Shown here in pieces: positions 6,364 to 9,542 of a stretch of 9,542 bases of DNA (its first letter is position 1; every line of letters begins with the position of its first letter). The notes under the pieces are model-generated. The model was not told the origin of the DNA, made no database searches, and saw nothing but the letters and a program-made list of their open reading frames with translations. Location of the stretch: the NCBI GenBank assembly GCA_944372725.1, contig CALWAA010000030.1, positions 1 through 9,542 of the forward strand, in the 5' to 3' direction. The stretch is from an uncultured Bacilli bacterium (GTDB lineage Bacteria; Bacillota_I; Bacilli_A; RF39; UBA660). The position numbers were made by a program, and so were the translations under genes.

Positions 6364-9300
6364 ATGAAAAATTTTAAAGATTTAGACAAACGTAATGTTA
6401 ATTTAGTAGAAAAGGATATAAGGGATTACTGGGATAAGATTGATATTTTAAAGAGAAGCATTGACTCAAGAGATAAAAATAATAACTTTGTTTTCTATGA
6501 TGGACCAGCAACAGCGAATGGTATGCCAGGATTACATCATATGGTAGCAAAATTTTTAAAAGATACTTTTTGTAAATATGAAACAATGCAAGGAAAAAGA
6601 GTGTTAAGAAAAATTGGTTGGGATACGCATGGTTTACCGGTTGAAGTTCAAGTTGAAAAGAAACTTGGTTTTAGTGGTAAAGGTGATATTGAAAAATATG
6701 GTATTAAAGAATTTAATCAAAAATGCCGTGAAACAGTTTGGGAAAATGAAGATGCTTTCTCTCGTCTTACTAAAGAAATGGGCCAATTTATTGATTTAGA
6801 GCATCCCTATATCACTTATGACAATGACTATATTGAAACAGAATGGTGGATATTAAAAAAATTCTTTGATGAAGGCATGTTTTATGAAGGTTTAAAAATC
6901 CTTCCATATTGTCCTAGATGTGGAACAGGTCTAGCAACTCATGAAGTTCAACAAGGATATAAAGAAATTGATGTTGATACTGTTGTCGTACCATTTAAAA
7001 GAATTGATGCGGATGAATATTTCTTAGTATGGACAACAACTCCATGGACACTCATTTCCAATGTAGCTTTATGTGTGAATCCGGATGAATATTATGTAAG
7101 AGTAGAATCTAAAGGATATAAATTTATTCTTGCTGAGAAGCTTGCTTCAAGCATTTTAGGTGATGAATATACAGTTTTAGATAAATTTTTGGGAAGTACG
7201 TTAGAAAACGTTGGTTATGAGCAATTAATACCAAGCCTAACAGTAAATAAAAAAGCTTTTTATGTAACATGTGATAATTATGTAACGATGGAAGATGGAA
7301 CCGGTATTGTTCATATGGCTCCGGCTTTTGGTGCTGATGACTATGAAGTAGGAAAAAGATATAATTTGCCAATCTTAAATCCTGTTGGTGATGATGGTTG
7401 CTATACTGAAGGATTATGGAAGGGTATGAATGTGTTTGATGCTGATAAAGAAGTTATCAAATACTTAAAAGAAAATAACAAGCTATTAAAAAAAATTCAT
7501 ATGAAACACAACTATCCTCATTGTTGGCGTTGTAATACTCCACTAATCTATTATTCTAAACCTAGTTATTACTTAGAGATTACTAAAATTAAAGATAAAA
7601 TAGTGGAAAATAATAAAAAAGTAAATTGGTATCCAGATTATGTTGGGGAAAAAAGATTTGGTAATTGGCTAGAAAACTTAAATGATTGGGCCATTTCCAG
7701 AAGTCGTTATTGGGGTACACCACTACCACTTTGGAGATGTGAATGTGGTCATATGGATATGATTGGTTCACGTAGTGAATTAGTGGAAAAAGCTATTGAA
7801 GATATCGATGAGACGATTGATTTACACCGTCCATATGTTGATGATGTTCATATTAAATGTCCTAAATGTGGTAAAGTAATGAGTCGTACTCCAGAAGTAA
7901 TTGATTGTTGGTTTGATTCAGGTTCTATGCCATTTGCAGAGTATCATTATCCATTTGAGAATATGGAACTTTTTGAAAATCAATTTCCAGCTGACTTTAT
8001 TTGTGAGGGAATTGACCAAACAAGAGGTTGGTTCTATTCTCTAATTGTAATTGGTACTTTTGTAAAAGGAGTAAGTCCTTATAAAAATGTTTTAGTAAAT
8101 GAATTATTACTAGATAAATATGGTAAAAAAATGCATAAATCAAAAGGAAATGCAATCGAACCGTTTAGTTTGATGGAACGTTTTGGCGTTGATACAATTC
8201 GTTGGTATTTACCATATACTTCTCCGGTTTGGACACCAATCAAATTTGATGAAGATGGCTTAAAAGAAGTATATTCTAAATTCTTTAATCCGTTAAAAAA
8301 TACCTATAACTTCTTTCAATTATATGCGAATACTGATAATATTGATATTGATGAATGTAAAGTGGAATATGAGGATTTAGAAGAAATTGATAAATGGTTA
8401 TTATCTAAATATCATAGTTTACTTAAATATGTAACTGAATCATACAACGAATATGATTTAAACAAAGTAGTAAAAAGTATTACTAATTTTGTATCAGAAG
8501 ATTTATCAAATTGGTATATTAGAAGAAATAGAAATCGTTTCTGGGGTAGTGAGTTTGATAATTCTAAAAAGGCTGTATACAGTACTACTTATGAAGTATT
8601 AGTAGGCTTATCTAAAATGATTGCTCCGGTAATTCCTTATTTAAGTGAAGAGTTATATCGAAACTTAACAGGAGAGGAATCTGTACATATTGCTTATTTC
8701 CCTAAATATAATACTGAATATATCAATGAAGCTTTAGAAGAGAAGATGGATACAGTAAGAACTCTTATCAGTGTTGGTAGAAATACTAGAGAAGAAGCTA
8801 AAATAAAGGTTAGAGAACCACTATCTGAATGTTTGTTAAATGCGGATTTAAAAGATTTAATTGGTGATTTAAAAGATTTAATATTAGAAGAATTAAATGT
8901 TAAAAAAGTAGTATTTACAAGTGATTTAAATAAATATATGAGTTTCTTTGTAAAACCAAACTTTAAAGTAGCGGGTCCAATTTTTGGGGCTAATATTAAA
9001 GTATTTAGTGATATTTTAGCAGGATTAACTGATGAAGAAATTACCAAGCTAAATAAAGGAGAAAGCATTCATATCACAATTGATGATACTGATTATGAAA
9101 TTGATGCAAGTTATACCGATATTCGTATTACAGCTAAAGAGGGTTATGATGTAGGTATGGAAAATAATTTATTTGTTATTTTAAATACGGTACGTTCTCC
9201 GGAATTAATTTTAGAGGGTATTGCAAGGGAATTTGTATCAAAAATTCAAAATATCAGAAAACAAGAAGATTATCATGTAGCAGACCGTATTACAATTGAA

Positions 9301-9456
9301 TATAATGGTGATGAAGATATTAAAAAGGCCGCTCTTATGTTCAAAGATTATATTATGAATGAAACACTAGCAACAGAAATAACGTTTAATGAAAGTCTAA
9401 ATACTGAATTAGATTTAAATGGTCATCAAGCTGGTATTATAACGAAGAGAGTTTAG
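6364..9456 (+). CDS. ileS: Isoleucyl-tRNA synthetase, type 2, with GXHH variant of the HIGH motif
   Basis: A 1030-residue class I synthetase attaching isoleucine to tRNA-Ile in the cytosol. The HIGH-motif region is PATANGMP (48-55) followed by GLHH (56-59), a GXHH form in place of HXGH. GWDTHGLP begins at 85. The editing (CP1) domain includes WTTTPWT (223-229). Cysteine pairs are at 183/186, 387/390, 459/461 and 499/502 (CPKCG), the last leading to DCWFDSG. The second signature is KMHKS (589-593). Then come the anticodon-binding domain (WYIRRNRNRFW) and the long C-terminal extension typical of the eukaryote-like type 2 enzymes; the length fits. The start at 6364 is set by AGGAGG (6354-6359). 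An open frame back to 6301 would lie inside the T-box terminator. Expression is controlled by the leader upstream and ends at a hairpin overlapping the stop codon. Confidence 0.97.
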   Translation: MKNFKDLDKRNVNLVEKDIRDYWDKIDILKRSIDSRDKNNNFVFYDGPATANGMPGLHHMVAKFLKDTFCKYETMQGKRVLRKIGWDTHGLPVEVQVEKKLGFSGKGDIEKYGIKEFNQKCRETVWENEDAFSRLTKEMGQFIDLEHPYITYDNDYIETEWWILKKFFDEGMFYEGLKILPYCPRCGTGLATHEVQQGYKEIDVDTVVVPFKRIDADEYFLVWTTTPWTLISNVALCVNPDEYYVRVESKGYKFILAEKLASSILGDEYTVLDKFLGSTLENVGYEQLIPSLTVNKKAFYVTCDNYVTMEDGTGIVHMAPAFGADDYEVGKRYNLPILNPVGDDGCYTEGLWKGMNVFDADKEVIKYLKENNKLLKKIHMKHNYPHCWRCNTPLIYYSKPSYYLEITKIKDKIVENNKKVNWYPDYVGEKRFGNWLENLNDWAISRSRYWGTPLPLWRCECGHMDMIGSRSELVEKAIEDIDETIDLHRPYVDDVHIKCPKCGKVMSRTPEVIDCWFDSGSMPFAEYHYPFENMELFENQFPADFICEGIDQTRGWFYSLIVIGTFVKGVSPYKNVLVNELLLDKYGKKMHKSKGNAIEPFSLMERFGVDTIRWYLPYTSPVWTPIKFDEDGLKEVYSKFFNPLKNTYNFFQLYANTDNIDIDECKVEYEDLEEIDKWLLSKYHSLLKYVTESYNEYDLNKVVKSITNFVSEDLSNWYIRRNRNRFWGSEFDNSKKAVYSTTYEVLVGLSKMIAPVIPYLSEELYRNLTGEESVHIAYFPKYNTEYINEALEEKMDTVRTLISVGRNTREEAKIKVREPLSECLLNADLKDLIGDLKDLILEELNVKKVVFTSDLNKYMSFFVKPNFKVAGPIFGANIKVFSDILAGLTDEEITKLNKGESIHITIDDTDYEIDASYTDIRITAKEGYDVGMENNLFVILNTVRSPELILEGIAREFVSKIQNIRKQEDYHVADRITIEYNGDEDIKKAALMFKDYIMNETLATEITFNESLNTELDLNGHQAGIITKRV

Positions 9457-9472
9457 AAATAAACTTTCTTTT
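9445..9472 (+). terminator. Intrinsic terminator of ileS
   Basis: An 11-bp stem pairs 9445-9455 with 9460-9470 around the tetraloop GAAA (9456-9459), with one G-U pair. It overlaps the ileS TAG stop (9454-9456). The T residues at 9469-9472 make a short tail before CATT and the intron boundary. It is AT-rich and of modest strength, and the intron insertion may have cut into its original T-tract. Confidence 0.7.
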
Positions 9473-9476
9473 CATT

Positions 9477-9542
9477 GTGTGCCGTGCATGGCATATAACT
9501 AGAGGGTGAAAGTCCCTTACACACGTAGGTATCAACGAAGTG
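9477..9542 (+). mobile_element. Group II intron, 5' end (start of domain I), IIC-like
   Basis: The sequence starts GTGTGCCGTGCATGGC, the 5' splice-site end shared by many bacterial group II introns (GUGUG at the boundary). It continues with a GGG-TGAAAGT-CCC hairpin (9503-9515) close to the matching part of the O. iheyensis class C intron. Only the first 66 bases are in the window; the rest of domain I, the reverse transcriptase gene and domains V-VI lie beyond it. It has the same strand as the intron end at bases 1-75. The boundary at 9477 is set by the GTGTG consensus. Confidence 0.82.

Noticed and set aside
8694..9068. 124-codon open frame on the minus strand within ileS
   Set aside because: It is antisense to the conserved C-terminal part of ileS, has no ribosome site or promoter, and its composition reflects AT-rich antisense codons.

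Overview
The window is an AT-rich stretch typical of a low-GC Bacillota (Firmicutes) genome, perhaps a gut Bacilli or Clostridia lineage. The evidence is strong AGGAGG-type ribosome sites, a T-box leader, a CotF-family spore coat protein and sigma-A promoters with extended -10 elements. TGA is used as a stop and tryptophan is encoded by TGG, so this is the standard bacterial code and not that of Mycoplasma. Species cannot be fixed from the sequence alone.

Layout, left to right. (1) Bases 1-75 are the 3' end (domains V and VI) of a group II intron. (2) A two-gene minus-strand operon (67-503) encodes a small helical protein and a CotF-like spore coat protein that overlap by ATGA. The coat gene ends inside the intron. 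(3) A plus-strand orphan gene (590-991) encodes a cysteine-containing protein and has its own promoter. (4) A bidirectional hairpin terminator separates it from a convergent phosphomannomutase/phosphoglucomutase gene (1020-2375, minus). (5) A compact divergent promoter region with abutting -35 boxes (2401-2458) drives the mutase leftward and, rightward, a two-gene operon. That operon encodes a 1129-residue repeat protein with a C-terminal membrane hairpin (2507-5896) and a DUF1292-like acidic protein (5896-6165). (6) A complete isoleucine T-box riboswitch (about 6150-6344) precedes ileS (6364-9456). (7) A terminator hairpin follows ileS, and 66 bases of the 5' end of a group II intron (9477-9542) close the window.

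The genes are mostly independent transcription units. Housekeeping functions (isoleucyl-tRNA charging, sugar phosphate interconversion for envelope glycans) flank an uncharacterised operon. The least explained item is the large repeat protein. It is built from roughly 100-residue units, each carrying two copies of a G-x10-Y module, is anchored to the membrane near its C-terminus, and is translationally coupled to the DUF1292-like protein. The best interpretable surprise is the IleRS HIGH-motif variant GLHH (GXHH type), known in type 2 IleRS to go with extreme mupirocin resistance.

Both window ends are intron ends in the same orientation, with the ends facing inward. The segment is therefore the DNA between two group II intron insertions, and may be an assembly contig that broke at a repeated intron.
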